Positions 8,367 through 16,132 of a stretch of 30,948 bases of DNA are shown in pieces. Each line of letters starts with the position of its first letter. Positions within the stretch are counted from its first letter, which is position 1. The notes below the pieces were generated by a model. The model had not been told where the DNA came from. It ran no database searches and worked only from the letters and a program-made list of their open reading frames with translations. Origin of the DNA: Hyphomicrobiaceae bacterium (lineage in GTDB: Bacteria; Pseudomonadota; Alphaproteobacteria; Rhizobiales; Devosiaceae); contig JACKJF010000001.1 of assembly GCA_020638095.1 (NCBI GenBank), positions 1-30,948 of the forward strand. The letters run 5' to 3'. The translations under genes were made by a program, and so were the position numbers.

Positions 8367-8758
8367 TGCGTCGTGGCACCCCCGAGGCCAACTTGCAGCG
8401 CGCCGTCGTGCAGGCGCTGCGCATCGCCCTGCCCCGCACCGCCATTATCCACCATTGCGCCAACGAGGTGACCGAGGCCGGGCCTCGCGGGGCCAAGCGC
8501 CAGGCGATCCTTGTCGGCATGGGCGTCCATGCCGGGTTCGCCGATCTGATGGTCCTGTGCGACGGTCGCGTTCTGTTCCTCGAACTGAAGGCGCCAAAGG
8601 GGCGGCTGCGGCCGGAGCAGGAGGCGTTTCGAGATGCCGTTCAGGCGCAGGGGTTCGGCTGGGCGCTGGTGCGCAGCCTCGACGACGCGCTGGGCGCGCT
8701 GGCCGATCATGGTTTCACCACGCGGATCGCCCCTGCCCCGCGGAGGACCGCACCATGA
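8363..8758 (+). CDS. VRR-NUC domain nuclease
   Basis: 131-aa protein made up of a single VRR-NUC domain, a PD-(D/E)XK-type nuclease often found in phage replication modules, where it may process branched or replication-fork DNA. Visible catalytic elements are E35 (CANE), D61 in GFADLMVL, E74-L-K76 in LFLELKAPKG, and Q86 in RPEQEAF; G52-x-G54 precedes them (ILVGMGVHAG). All expected active-site residues are present. It starts with ATG at 8363 overlapping the previous stop and ends with an ATGA overlap to the replication-like gene. Gene order HTH, VRR-NUC, winged-helix protein is common in Rhodobacterales prophages (recollection). Confidence 0.88.
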   Translation: MMRRGTPEANLQRAVVQALRIALPRTAIIHHCANEVTEAGPRGAKRQAILVGMGVHAGFADLMVLCDGRVLFLELKAPKGRLRPEQEAFRDAVQAQGFGWALVRSLDDALGALADHGFTTRIAPAPRRTAP

Positions 8759-9705
8759 GCCACCGTGCGACGATCTGGGCCATCCAGCAGCGCGGGTTGA
8801 AACCCGCCACCAAGATCGTGCTCTGGTTCCTCTGCGACCGGCACAACCCGGACTTCGGCTGCTTCCCGACACAGGCACGCTTGGCCGAGGACGCGGAGAT
8901 GTCCATCTCGGCGCTGAACGAGCATCTCGCCTTGCTAGAGCGGGCGGGGCTCATCCGCCGCATCCGCAACCATGATCCGCGCACCCATCGCCGTCAGGCC
9001 ACCCGCTACATCCTGGGGTTCGAAGAAGGCTTTGCACAAGAGCCAACTCCGGAAACCGGAGACGGCTTCGACGGCACGGAAGGTGAACAGGACAATGATC
9101 CAACTCCGGAATCCGTACACGGAGCCATCTCCGGATTTTCGGCAAAGCCATCTCCGGATTTTGCCGAAAGCCATCTCCGGAATCCGGAGACTAACCTTGT
9201 AAGAGAACCTCTAAGTAAACCAGTAAAGGAGGAGGAGGGCGCGCAAGCGCGCGAGGCGATCTCCGATGAGGTTTTCGGGGAACTGCTCGACGCGCTGGGC
9301 CTCGACCCCGCCGCCCTGCCCGGATGGTGGCAAGGCTGGCCGCCCCGGCTGTACGTTCAGCGCTGGCGCGACGAGCTGGGCCTGACCGAGGCGGAGATCA
9401 TCGCCACGGCCGAGGCCTCCCGTCAGGAGCATCCCGATCCGCCAGATGGGCCGAAGGCGCTTGACCGCGCCATGCAGCGCGCCGCCCAGCGCAAGGTCGA
9501 AGATGCCGGGCGCAAGCGGCGAAAGCCCAAGGCGGCCCCCGCTCCTGCCATGCCACCGATCACCGACCTGCCCGCCTTCTATGCCGATCTGGTCAACTCC
9601 GACCGCTACCTGCCGGTCAGCGCGATCAGCAACACGATGCGCGATGCCATGTTGGCTCGCGGACTGGTCACAGCCGAACGCCTGCGCGAGCGGGGCGTGC
9701 GATGA
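8755..9705 (+). CDS. phage replication-like protein with N-terminal winged helix
   Basis: 316-aa protein, probably a replication initiator or loader. Residues about 15-70 form a winged helix (ATKIVLWFLCDRHNP, FPTQARLAEDAEMS, LNEHLALLERAGLIRR) like those of HTH_36/phage O-type proteins. Residues about 96-146 are a low-complexity, acidic linker encoded by an array of direct DNA repeats. The C-terminal half (about 165-316) is helical with tryptophans (LPGWWQGWPPRLYVQRW) and ends in a SAIS NTMRDAML segment; it is not recognised. The start is the ATG overlapping the nuclease stop; the frame stays open upstream but only over that gene. Origin-like DNA inside an initiator gene is known from lambda O; applying that here is inference. 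Confidence 0.75.
   Translation: MSHRATIWAIQQRGLKPATKIVLWFLCDRHNPDFGCFPTQARLAEDAEMSISALNEHLALLERAGLIRRIRNHDPRTHRRQATRYILGFEEGFAQEPTPETGDGFDGTEGEQDNDPTPESVHGAISGFSAKPSPDFAESHLRNPETNLVREPLSKPVKEEEGAQAREAISDEVFGELLDALGLDPAALPGWWQGWPPRLYVQRWRDELGLTEAEIIATAEASRQEHPDPPDGPKALDRAMQRAAQRKVEDAGRKRRKPKAAPAPAMPPITDLPAFYADLVNSDRYLPVSAISNTMRDAMLARGLVTAERLRERGVR
9042..9230 (+). repeat. direct-repeat array plus AT-rich stretch, candidate phage origin
   Basis: Three tandem copies of a 23-base unit begin at 9124, 9147 and 9170, each starting GCCATCTCCGGA; the first two continue ATTTT. Two degenerate copies (CCAACTCCGGA) lie at 9042-9060 and 9099-9115. Every copy contains the palindrome TCCGGA. Directly after, 9191-9230 is clearly AT-richer than its surroundings. 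Iterons next to an AT-rich stretch inside an initiator gene is the lambda-type origin arrangement. The repeats are seen; the origin role is inferred. Confidence 0.55.
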
Positions 9706-10373
9706 GCCTGCATCGTCCGATCCGCCGTGCGGGCAGCCGTTCCGTGAAACGCGCGCTGGGCGTGCAGGCTGCGTTGGAATGGGCCTTCCGTATCGAGAAG
9801 GCCCAGCTCGAACTGCCGCTGCCCAAGAATGTCACCGAGGAAGGCTTTGGCTTCGGCCTGGAATACGTCCTCCTCCAGCGTGCTGCGCTGGGCTGCAAGA
9901 TCGACGGCGGCCAGCACAAAATCGGGGGCTACACCCACGAGGACGCCGAAGTGATCGCCGCAACCGTCGCGGGGATCCCCGACAGCCTCGGCGGCAAGCG
10001 CATGGCGATCCGCGTCGCCGAACTGGCCCGCGCCGGGCTGACCCCGGATTGGATGCCTGACGCCGTCCCGCGCTGTGTGCCGGCCATCGTGAAACAGAAC
10101 CAGCATGGCACGCATGCAGGCACCATCGTCGTGGGCACCGAGCGCATCCGCGTCCGTGGCCCGAGCGCGCGCGCGACATGGAAAACCGTCGACATCCTGG
10201 CCTGTCCGGTCACCTTCTCGCCGCATCCACAGAAGATCGAGGCAGCCCGGCGCGGCTATGACGACTGGTGGCAGGCGCTGGGCTGGGTGCGGGAGGGGCT
10301 GATCGCGGGCGGCATGCTGCGGGAGGTCGAGGTGACGGAGGCGATGCCGAAGGTGCAACCGTGGCTTCGTTAA
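9702..10373 (+). CDS. hypothetical prophage protein
   Basis: 223-aa protein, function not recognised. It is coupled to the replication-like gene by an ATGA overlap and is the last gene of the early series. The N-terminal part (RAGSRSVKRALGVQAALEWAFRIEKAQLELP) is basic and helical. The middle has EEGFGFGLEYVLLQRAALGCKIDGG and a possible small beta domain (TIVVGTERIRVRGPSARATWKTVDILACPVTF). The C-terminus is a tryptophan-containing helix (DDWWQALGWVREGL). There is no membrane span or nuclease signature. Comparable proteins accompany replication genes in Rhodobacterales prophages (recollection). No terminator is obvious directly after it. Confidence 0.72.
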   Translation: MSLHRPIRRAGSRSVKRALGVQAALEWAFRIEKAQLELPLPKNVTEEGFGFGLEYVLLQRAALGCKIDGGQHKIGGYTHEDAEVIAATVAGIPDSLGGKRMAIRVAELARAGLTPDWMPDAVPRCVPAIVKQNQHGTHAGTIVVGTERIRVRGPSARATWKTVDILACPVTFSPHPQKIEAARRGYDDWWQALGWVREGLIAGGMLREVEVTEAMPKVQPWLR

Positions 10374-10593
10374 TCGGACCACAAAGGGGGAGATGCAGCA
10401 ATCACGAACGACCAGACATTTGCGCTCGGTACAGGGAGGCGTGCAATCCATCGATGAGTAGAGATCGAAGGGGTGTAGAAACCCAAGCCTCAAGCGGTCC
10501 AGTTTCCGGAGATCAGATCTCAACCCCAAGGATACTCGTTATGAGTGAACGGCGACGAAGCGGGCAGGACAGTGGCCTGACCACGGCGAGAGC
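10374..10593. other. junction between prophage early module and peptide/GGT operon
   Basis: No gene is supported. It contains a 13-base palindrome, GAGATCAGATCTC, at 10509-10521, and no IS end or target repeat that would explain how the metabolic operon came to lie beside prophage genes. Confidence 0.45.
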
Positions 10594-10620
10594 GCAGGGG
10601 CGCAAACCTTGCGCCCCTGC
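10594..10620 (-). terminator. strong hairpin after ggt
   Basis: Perfect 12-bp stem, GCAGGGGCGCAA (10594-10605) paired with 10609-10620 across a three-base loop. It lies eight bases beyond the ggt stop on the minus strand and probably ends the operon transcript. No T run follows, so termination efficiency is uncertain. Confidence 0.65.
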
Positions 10621-10628
10621 CTTGAGCC

Positions 10629-12245
10629 TCAGACTCGCAGAGCCATGCCATCGGCCCCCGGATCGGCGCCGCCGTCAAGCAGTTCGCCCTGCACGCGGAT
10701 ACCATGCACCCAAGCGATGCCAAAGCTGGCGGGGCTGCGGATGATCTCATAGCCCTTGGCGGCCAGCGCATCGGTGGTCCTCGCCGGGATCCGGTTCATC
10801 ACGTCAATCGCCCTGCTGGTCGAGGAGAAGCGGGGCGCCGCCACCGCTTCGGCCATGCTCATGCCGTGGTCGAGCACGTTCAGCACCGCCTGCAGCACGC
10901 CCATAGCGATCTGGGTCGCCCCGGGCGCGCCGATGACCAGAACCGGTGCGCCATCTCGGAAGATGATGCTCGGGCAGATCGAACTGAACCGCGCCTTGCC
11001 CGGAGCGATGGAACCGGCCCGACCGGGCCGCGGGTCGAACACTCCCATACAACCATTATACATAAAGCCGAGACCCTTGGTCACCACACCCGAAGGCATG
11101 CCCAGCGAATGGGTCATACTGACACAGGCGCCGTCCTTGTCGACCACGCTGATATGGGTGGTGTCCTTCTGCGGCAGGCCTGCCCCGTCCAACCGCGGCA
11201 CGTCGGCAATCTCACCCGCGCGGATCTTCTCGGCCAGTTCCTTGGCATAGGAACGGTCCAGGAGCCTGTCCAGCGGCACTTCTATGAAATCGGGATCGCC
11301 GACTGAACGGTCCTTGTCGACGGTGGCATATTTCATCGCCTCGCAGACGATGCGCAAATACTCCGGCGTGTTGTGGCCCGTGCCTGCAAGGTCGAAATTC
11401 TCAAGGATGTTCAGCATCTGCACGAGCATGACCCCGCCGCCGGGCGGCTGGTTCGAGGTCACCTCATAGCCACGATAGCTGCCGCGGATCGGCTCCAGGA
11501 TCTTCGGGCGGTAGTTCTCTAGATCAGCGCGACGCAATAGCCCTCCATTGGCGCGCATATCGGCATCAATCGCGCTGGCAATGTCGCCGCGATAGAAAGC
11601 GTCTGCGCCGCCCCGTGCCACCGCCTCCAAGACTGCGGCCATATCCGGGTTCTCGACCCGATCGCCCAGCTTCTTCGGGGTACCATCCTCGCGGCAATAC
11701 AGCGCCTTGCCGGCGAGAGTATGGCGCAGCCGTTCTTGGTTCGAGACCCGGCCCATCGCGCCTTCATCGGACCAGAAGCTGGTGACATGCGGCCGCACAG
11801 CCCAGCCCTTGCGCGCCCAGTCGATCGCCGGGGCCAGCAATTCGGCCCAGGGCATATGACCATGGCGCTTATGCGCCTCTGCATGGGCGGCCAGCGAGGC
11901 CGGAACGCAGATCGACTGGTAGCCGATGTCGTTGACGCGGCCCTTCAGGATGAAGCCATAACCGTCGCGCGCCTCGCCTTCGATCAGGTCCTGCCACATT
12001 TCGGGCGTGGCGGCAGCGGGGGCAGGGGCGTGGAAATCGATATACTCATGCGCATTGCCGGCCGGACTGTAGACAGCCATGCTGCCGAAACCGGCGATGC
12101 CGCACATCATCGGGTCGACCACTCCCTGCACGAAGGCGCAAGCCAAGGCCGCGTCGACGGCATTGCCGCCAGCACGAAGGATTTCCGCCCCGGCCTCGAC
12201 GGCCTCGGGCTGCGGCGCAACGATCATCGCTTGACGATCAGTCAT
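10629..12245 (-). CDS. ggt: gamma-glutamyltransferase family protein, cytoplasmic type
   Basis: N-terminal-nucleophile hydrolase of 538 aa that cleaves or transfers gamma-glutamyl groups, for example from glutathione, after autocatalytic splitting into two subunits. The predicted nucleophile is T362 at the start of TTHISVVDKDG, giving a small subunit of about 177 residues. N-terminal family motifs are present (AGAEILRAGGNAVDAALA, GIAGFGSMAVY), as are PPGGG (267-271) and an oxyanion-type GAPGATQI (439-446) with A443 where many members have glycine. No signal peptide is seen, unlike periplasmic GGT of E. coli, so it likely works in the cytoplasm on imported substrate, as in YwrD-type members. 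Its ATG overlaps the ATPase stop (ATGA), last gene of the transport operon. Substrate is inferred from context. Confidence 0.88.
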   Translation of the reverse strand: MTDRQAMIVAPQPEAVEAGAEILRAGGNAVDAALACAFVQGVVDPMMCGIAGFGSMAVYSPAGNAHEYIDFHAPAPAAATPEMWQDLIEGEARDGYGFILKGRVNDIGYQSICVPASLAAHAEAHKRHGHMPWAELLAPAIDWARKGWAVRPHVTSFWSDEGAMGRVSNQERLRHTLAGKALYCREDGTPKKLGDRVENPDMAAVLEAVARGGADAFYRGDIASAIDADMRANGGLLRRADLENYRPKILEPIRGSYRGYEVTSNQPPGGGVMLVQMLNILENFDLAGTGHNTPEYLRIVCEAMKYATVDKDRSVGDPDFIEVPLDRLLDRSYAKELAEKIRAGEIADVPRLDGAGLPQKDTTHISVVDKDGACVSMTHSLGMPSGVVTKGLGFMYNGCMGVFDPRPGRAGSIAPGKARFSSICPSIIFRDGAPVLVIGAPGATQIAMGVLQAVLNVLDHGMSMAEAVAAPRFSSTSRAIDVMNRIPARTTDALAAKGYEIIRSPASFGIAWVHGIRVQGELLDGGADPGADGMALRV

Positions 12246-13243
12246 TTCAAAGTCTCCAGTTTAGAAGCGGTCTGTGAATAGAGATGGCACTCGACGAAAT
12301 TTCCCGATGAGCCTGCAGCGGGAGGGGCTGCCTTGCGGCAGACCTCCATGCAGGCGGCACAGCGGGGGTGGAACGCGCAGCCCGAGGGCGGGTCGATAGG
12401 ATTCGGGAAAGAGGTGCCAAGCGAGAGTTCGGGCACGCCCTTATGCGGATCGGGCGTCAAGACCGACGACAGCAAGGCCTTCGAATAAGGATGCCGCGCC
12501 TCCGCAAAGAACCGCTCTGCCGGAGCTTCTTCGACGATCCGGCCCAAATACATCACCGCGATCCGCGTCGCGATATGTTCCACCACCGAAAGGTCATGGC
12601 TGATGAAGATATAGGTCAGGCCGAATTCGTCCTTCAGATCCATCAGCATGTTCAGGATCTGCGCCTGGACCGAGACGTCCAGCGCCGAGGTCGGCTCGTC
12701 ACAGATCACCACTTCAGGTCGCATGATGAGCGCCCGGGCAATCGCGACCCTTTGGCGTTGTCCGCCCGAGAGTTGGTTCGGGTAGGCGTCGAGCAATCGC
12801 TCGGCCAGGCCGACATTGGACATCATCGCCCGCACCGTGGCGCGACGCTGCTGTGCATTTCCGATGCCATGGACGACCAGCGGCTGCGCAATGATGTCGC
12901 CAATCGAGCGGCGTGGGTTCAGTGAAGAATAGGGGTCCTGAAAGATTGGCTGCACCTTGCGCGACATCGCAAGCCGCCCCTGCTGCCCGACCGGCACACC
13001 ATCTAGCAGTATGCTGCCGGTGGTCGGCGTATCGAGGCCAAGGAACAGTCTGGCTAGGGTAGACTTTCCACAGCCGGATTCTCCCACCAGCCCCAGCACC
13101 TCGCCGCGCTTCAGAGACAGATCGATCCCGCGAAGGGCCGAAAGCTTGCGTTTCGGCGCGAAAATGCCCGAGGAAATGGTGAAATCGCGGGTCAGCCCCC
13201 GCACTTCGAACAAGGGTGCAGGGTTCAAAGCTTGATCAGTCAC
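12242..13243 (-). CDS. peptide ABC transporter ATPase, DppF/OppF type
   Basis: 333-aa ATP-binding subunit of a peptide-family importer, acting at the cytoplasmic face with the two permeases of this operon. Walker A is GESGCGKS (54-61), Q-loop Q102 in IFQDPYSSLNP, signature LSGGQ (158-162), Walker B VVICDEP (178-184). The C-terminal oligopeptide-type extension has the cysteine motif GCAFHPRCAACMEVC, which in this family can hold an iron-sulfur cluster. I start it at GTG 13243, whose GTGA overlaps the stop of the partner ATPase; the longer frame upstream only reads through that gene. It is followed directly by ggt. Confidence 0.93.
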   Translation of the reverse strand: MTDQALNPAPLFEVRGLTRDFTISSGIFAPKRKLSALRGIDLSLKRGEVLGLVGESGCGKSTLARLFLGLDTPTTGSILLDGVPVGQQGRLAMSRKVQPIFQDPYSSLNPRRSIGDIIAQPLVVHGIGNAQQRRATVRAMMSNVGLAERLLDAYPNQLSGGQRQRVAIARALIMRPEVVICDEPTSALDVSVQAQILNMLMDLKDEFGLTYIFISHDLSVVEHIATRIAVMYLGRIVEEAPAERFFAEARHPYSKALLSSVLTPDPHKGVPELSLGTSFPNPIDPPSGCAFHPRCAACMEVCRKAAPPAAGSSGNFVECHLYSQTASKLETLK

Positions 13244-14271
13244 TGTTCGATCTCCAACCCAACGGCTTCCGTCCAAAGCTTCGCCACCTCTTCGGGGGGC
13301 AAGATGCAGCGGGACGCCTGGGTACCGGCTACCGCTCGCAAGGCGATCTCGGCGCTGCGGCAGGCCTCTCGCACGGCCGGGCAGCGACCGGCAAAACCGC
13401 AGCCTTTGATCCCACCCACAAGGTTCGGCACGATGCCGGGGATGGAGCCCAGCCGCGCCCCCGGTTGCGCCCGCACCCCCGAGGGCAGGCATTGCATCAG
13501 CCCTTTGGTATATGGGTGCGACGGGCGGTCGAAGATCTCGGCAACGCTGCCGGATTCGACGATCTGCCCCGCATACATCACCAGCACCCTGTCCGCGATG
13601 CGCGAGACCAGTCCTAGGTCATGTGTGATGAACAGCATCCCCATGCCGAATTCGCGCTGCAGATCCTTCATCAGATGCAGAATCTGTGCCTGAATGGTCA
13701 CATCCAGCGCGGTCGTCGGCTCATCCGCTATCACCAGTTTCGGCTCGCAGATCAGCGCCATGGCGATGACGATCCGCTGCCTTAACCCGCCCGACAGCTG
13801 ATGCGGGAACTGCTGCATCCGACGCGCAGCCCCACTGATACCCACCTTCTCAAGGATCCTCTCGGCCAAGGAATAGGCCTCACGCTTGCTGATCCTGCGG
13901 TGGCGCAGCAAGGGCTCAGTCAGTTGGTCGCCGATCGTATAGACCGGGTTCAGCGCCGTCATTGGCTCCTGAAAAATCATCGCCAACTTGTCGCCCCGCA
14001 GATTGGACAACTGTCGCTCGTTGAGTTTCAGGAGATCCTGACTGTCAAAGCGCAAGGCTTCCGCTTGCACCTCGGCCTTCTTCGGCAGGAGCCCCATTAC
14101 CGAGAGCGCGGTGATCGACTTGCCGCAGCCGGATTCACCGACAATGCAGACCGTCTCGCCCATGGCGACGTCGAAGGAGATGCCGCGCACCGCGTGCAAG
14201 GGGCCAGTTGAAGTGCTCAGCTTGACCTGCAGGTCACGCACTTCCAGAACTTTTTCTATAGGTCGAGTCAC
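13240..14271 (-). CDS. peptide ABC transporter ATPase, DppD/OppD type
   Basis: 343-aa ATP-binding subunit, partner of the DppF-type ATPase. Walker A is GESGCGKS (45-52), Q101 in IFQEPMTALNP, signature LSGGL (159-163, usually LSGGM or LSGGQ), Walker B LVIADEP with D183-E184. The C-terminal extension carries the CGFAGRCPAVREAC cysteine motif of peptide ATPases. ATG at 14271 lies one base after the DppC-type stop (14273), so translation is coupled. Together the two ATPases drive import of the ligand brought by the binding protein at 16133-17656. Confidence 0.93.
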   Translation of the reverse strand: MTRPIEKVLEVRDLQVKLSTSTGPLHAVRGISFDVAMGETVCIVGESGCGKSITALSVMGLLPKKAEVQAEALRFDSQDLLKLNERQLSNLRGDKLAMIFQEPMTALNPVYTIGDQLTEPLLRHRRISKREAYSLAERILEKVGISGAARRMQQFPHQLSGGLRQRIVIAMALICEPKLVIADEPTTALDVTIQAQILHLMKDLQREFGMGMLFITHDLGLVSRIADRVLVMYAGQIVESGSVAEIFDRPSHPYTKGLMQCLPSGVRAQPGARLGSIPGIVPNLVGGIKGCGFAGRCPAVREACRSAEIALRAVAGTQASRCILPPEEVAKLWTEAVGLEIEQ

Positions 14272-14272
14272 G

Positions 14273-15178
14273 TCAGCGACCCTCCGGCGAAGTCAGGTCG
14301 CGGACGCCGTCCCCCAGGAGGTTGATCGACAGCAAGAGCACGAAGAGGGCGATGCCCGGCAAGGTGATCATCCAAGGCGCAAAGAAGATGTCATCCTTGG
14401 CCTGGGCCAGCACAAGCCCCCAAGAAGGCAGGGGTGGCTGCACGCCAAGACCCAAGAAGGACAGCGCTGCTTCGTAAAGGATCGCAGTGGCCATCTCGAT
14501 GGTGGCGATCACGATCAAGGGGGCGGCGATATTCGGCAGGATCTCGGTCAGAAGGATCCGCGGGGTAGAGCTGCCGATCGACTTGGCTGCGGTCACATAT
14601 TCCATCGACCGCACCTGCATCGTGGCCGACCGCGTGACGACGGCGAACCGGTCCCAGAGGAGGAGGCCCAGAACTAGCGTCACCACCATCAGCGAAGAGT
14701 TGAATAGCGCCACGGTGGCCAGCGCGACGAGGATCACCGGCATGGTCAGTCTTGTGGTGATTAGGAAAGAGATCACCATATCGGTCCGCCCGCCGAAATA
14801 GCCGGCAAGAATGCCCAAGGTGGTGCCGATCAGGCCCGAGACCAGCGTTGCCGTCAGCCCGATGAAGAGCGAGATCCGCCCGCCATAGACAAGCCTCGAC
14901 CAGTAATCCCGGCCCAATTGATCGGTGCCCAAAGGATGGTTCCATGTCGCCAAGGGGTCATCCCAGAACCAGCCATACCAGATCGGCGGCAGGCGGCGGT
15001 CGATGATCGATTGCGCATAGGGATCGTGCCAGGTCACCAGCGGCGCGAGGATCGCCAGAAGGAGGACGATGCCCACGCCGACAAACCCGATGACAAAGCT
15101 GCGGTGCGAAAGCGCGCGACGCAGCACTTTCTGGCGGCGCATGCGGTTTTCGGAGAGATTGACTTGAAGGTGCGTCAT
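14273..15178 (-). CDS. peptide ABC transporter permease, DppC/OppC type
   Basis: 301-aa inner-membrane permease with an N-terminal OppC-like segment and about six hydrophobic spans, the first at roughly 26-49 (FVIGFVGVGIVLLLAILAPL) and the last near the C-terminus (LPGIALFVLLLSINLLGDGV). The ATPase-coupling EAA loop is visible as EAALSFLGLGVQPPLPSWG. The periplasmic loop DPLATWNHPLGTDQLGRDYWSR is typical of OppC/DppC. ATG at 15178, 12 bases after the DppB-type stop at 15191, fits the operon. Confidence 0.93.
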   Translation of the reverse strand: MTHLQVNLSENRMRRQKVLRRALSHRSFVIGFVGVGIVLLLAILAPLVTWHDPYAQSIIDRRLPPIWYGWFWDDPLATWNHPLGTDQLGRDYWSRLVYGGRISLFIGLTATLVSGLIGTTLGILAGYFGGRTDMVISFLITTRLTMPVILVALATVALFNSSLMVVTLVLGLLLWDRFAVVTRSATMQVRSMEYVTAAKSIGSSTPRILLTEILPNIAAPLIVIATIEMATAILYEAALSFLGLGVQPPLPSWGLVLAQAKDDIFFAPWMITLPGIALFVLLLSINLLGDGVRDLTSPEGR

Positions 15179-15190
15179 GGCTCTTTCCCC

Positions 15191-16108
15191 TCAGCCCATC
15201 CGTAGCCGCGGATCGAGCCAGGCATTCAGAATGTCCGCGCCAAGAGTCAGCAGGACGTAGATCCCGGCGATCAGCAGGACGACGGCCTGAATGACTGGCA
15301 GGTCCGAGAAGGTGATGGACTCCCAGGCCAGATAACCCAGGCCGCGCATGGCAAAGATGGTTTCGACCACGATTGAGCCGCCCAGCATGAAGCCCAACTG
15401 CACCGCCGCCACCGAAACCAGCGGCAGGATCGCATTGCGCATCGCATGTTTCAGCACGACCTTGCCGGGGCGGAGCCCCTTGGCGCGGGCGGTGCGGATA
15501 TAGTCCGACTTCATCACTTCGATCACGCCGGCACGGGTGAGCCGCATCAACGTCGGCGTCGCGTAGTAGGCCAGCACAACCGAAGGCAGGACGAAATGTC
15601 GCCAGGTGTCCGAGCCTGAGGCTGGCAACCAGCCCAACTTCACGACAAAGATGACCATGCCCAGCAGGGCAAACCAGAAAGTCGGCATCGCCTGACCGAC
15701 CAGCGCGAAAACAAGCGCTAAGCGGTCCACCCAGGTATTCTCGCGCAGACCCGCCAGCAGACCCAGCGGCAGCGACAAGGCCAGGGCGAGTGCAAAGGCC
15801 GCAAGTCCCAGCGCCAACGTCACTGGCAGTCGCTCGGCCACCACATCGGCGACCGGACGGCGCTGGCGGTAGGAGGTGCCAAGGTCACCCTGCGCTACAT
15901 TAGCTAGCCATTCGGCATAGCGCACTGGGATCGGGCGGTCGAAGCCATAGGCAATCCTTGCCGCTTCGACATCCGCAGCAGTCGCTCCCTCACCGGCAAT
16001 GGTGCGGGCCGGATCGGCCGCGACATTGGTCAATGTAAAGACAATGGTCGACACGGCGAGCATCACAAGGATGCCCAGACCCAGCCTTTTCAGAACATAT
16101 GCCAACAT
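15191..16108 (-). CDS. peptide ABC transporter permease, DppB/OppB type
   Basis: 305-aa inner-membrane permease. The N-terminal span with Y-x-L-K-R-L (MLAYVLKRLGLGILVMLAVS) and the loop AYGFDRPIPVRYAEWL are hallmarks of DppB/OppB. Five or six further spans follow, with the coupling segment YIRTARAKGLRPGKVVLKHAMRNAILP before the last spans. It forms the channel with the DppC-type protein. The start is ATG at 16108, 24 bases after the binding-protein stop, and no separate promoter is evident. Confidence 0.93.
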   Translation of the reverse strand: MLAYVLKRLGLGILVMLAVSTIVFTLTNVAADPARTIAGEGATAADVEAARIAYGFDRPIPVRYAEWLANVAQGDLGTSYRQRRPVADVVAERLPVTLALGLAAFALALALSLPLGLLAGLRENTWVDRLALVFALVGQAMPTFWFALLGMVIFVVKLGWLPASGSDTWRHFVLPSVVLAYYATPTLMRLTRAGVIEVMKSDYIRTARAKGLRPGKVVLKHAMRNAILPLVSVAAVQLGFMLGGSIVVETIFAMRGLGYLAWESITFSDLPVIQAVVLLIAGIYVLLTLGADILNAWLDPRLRMG

Positions 16109-16132
16109 CGTGGTCTACTCCGGCCCGTTCAG

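Noticed and set aside
9124..9190. CRISPR-like repeat array
   Set aside because: The 23-base units are directly abutting without spacers and lie inside a coding sequence; no cas gene is present.
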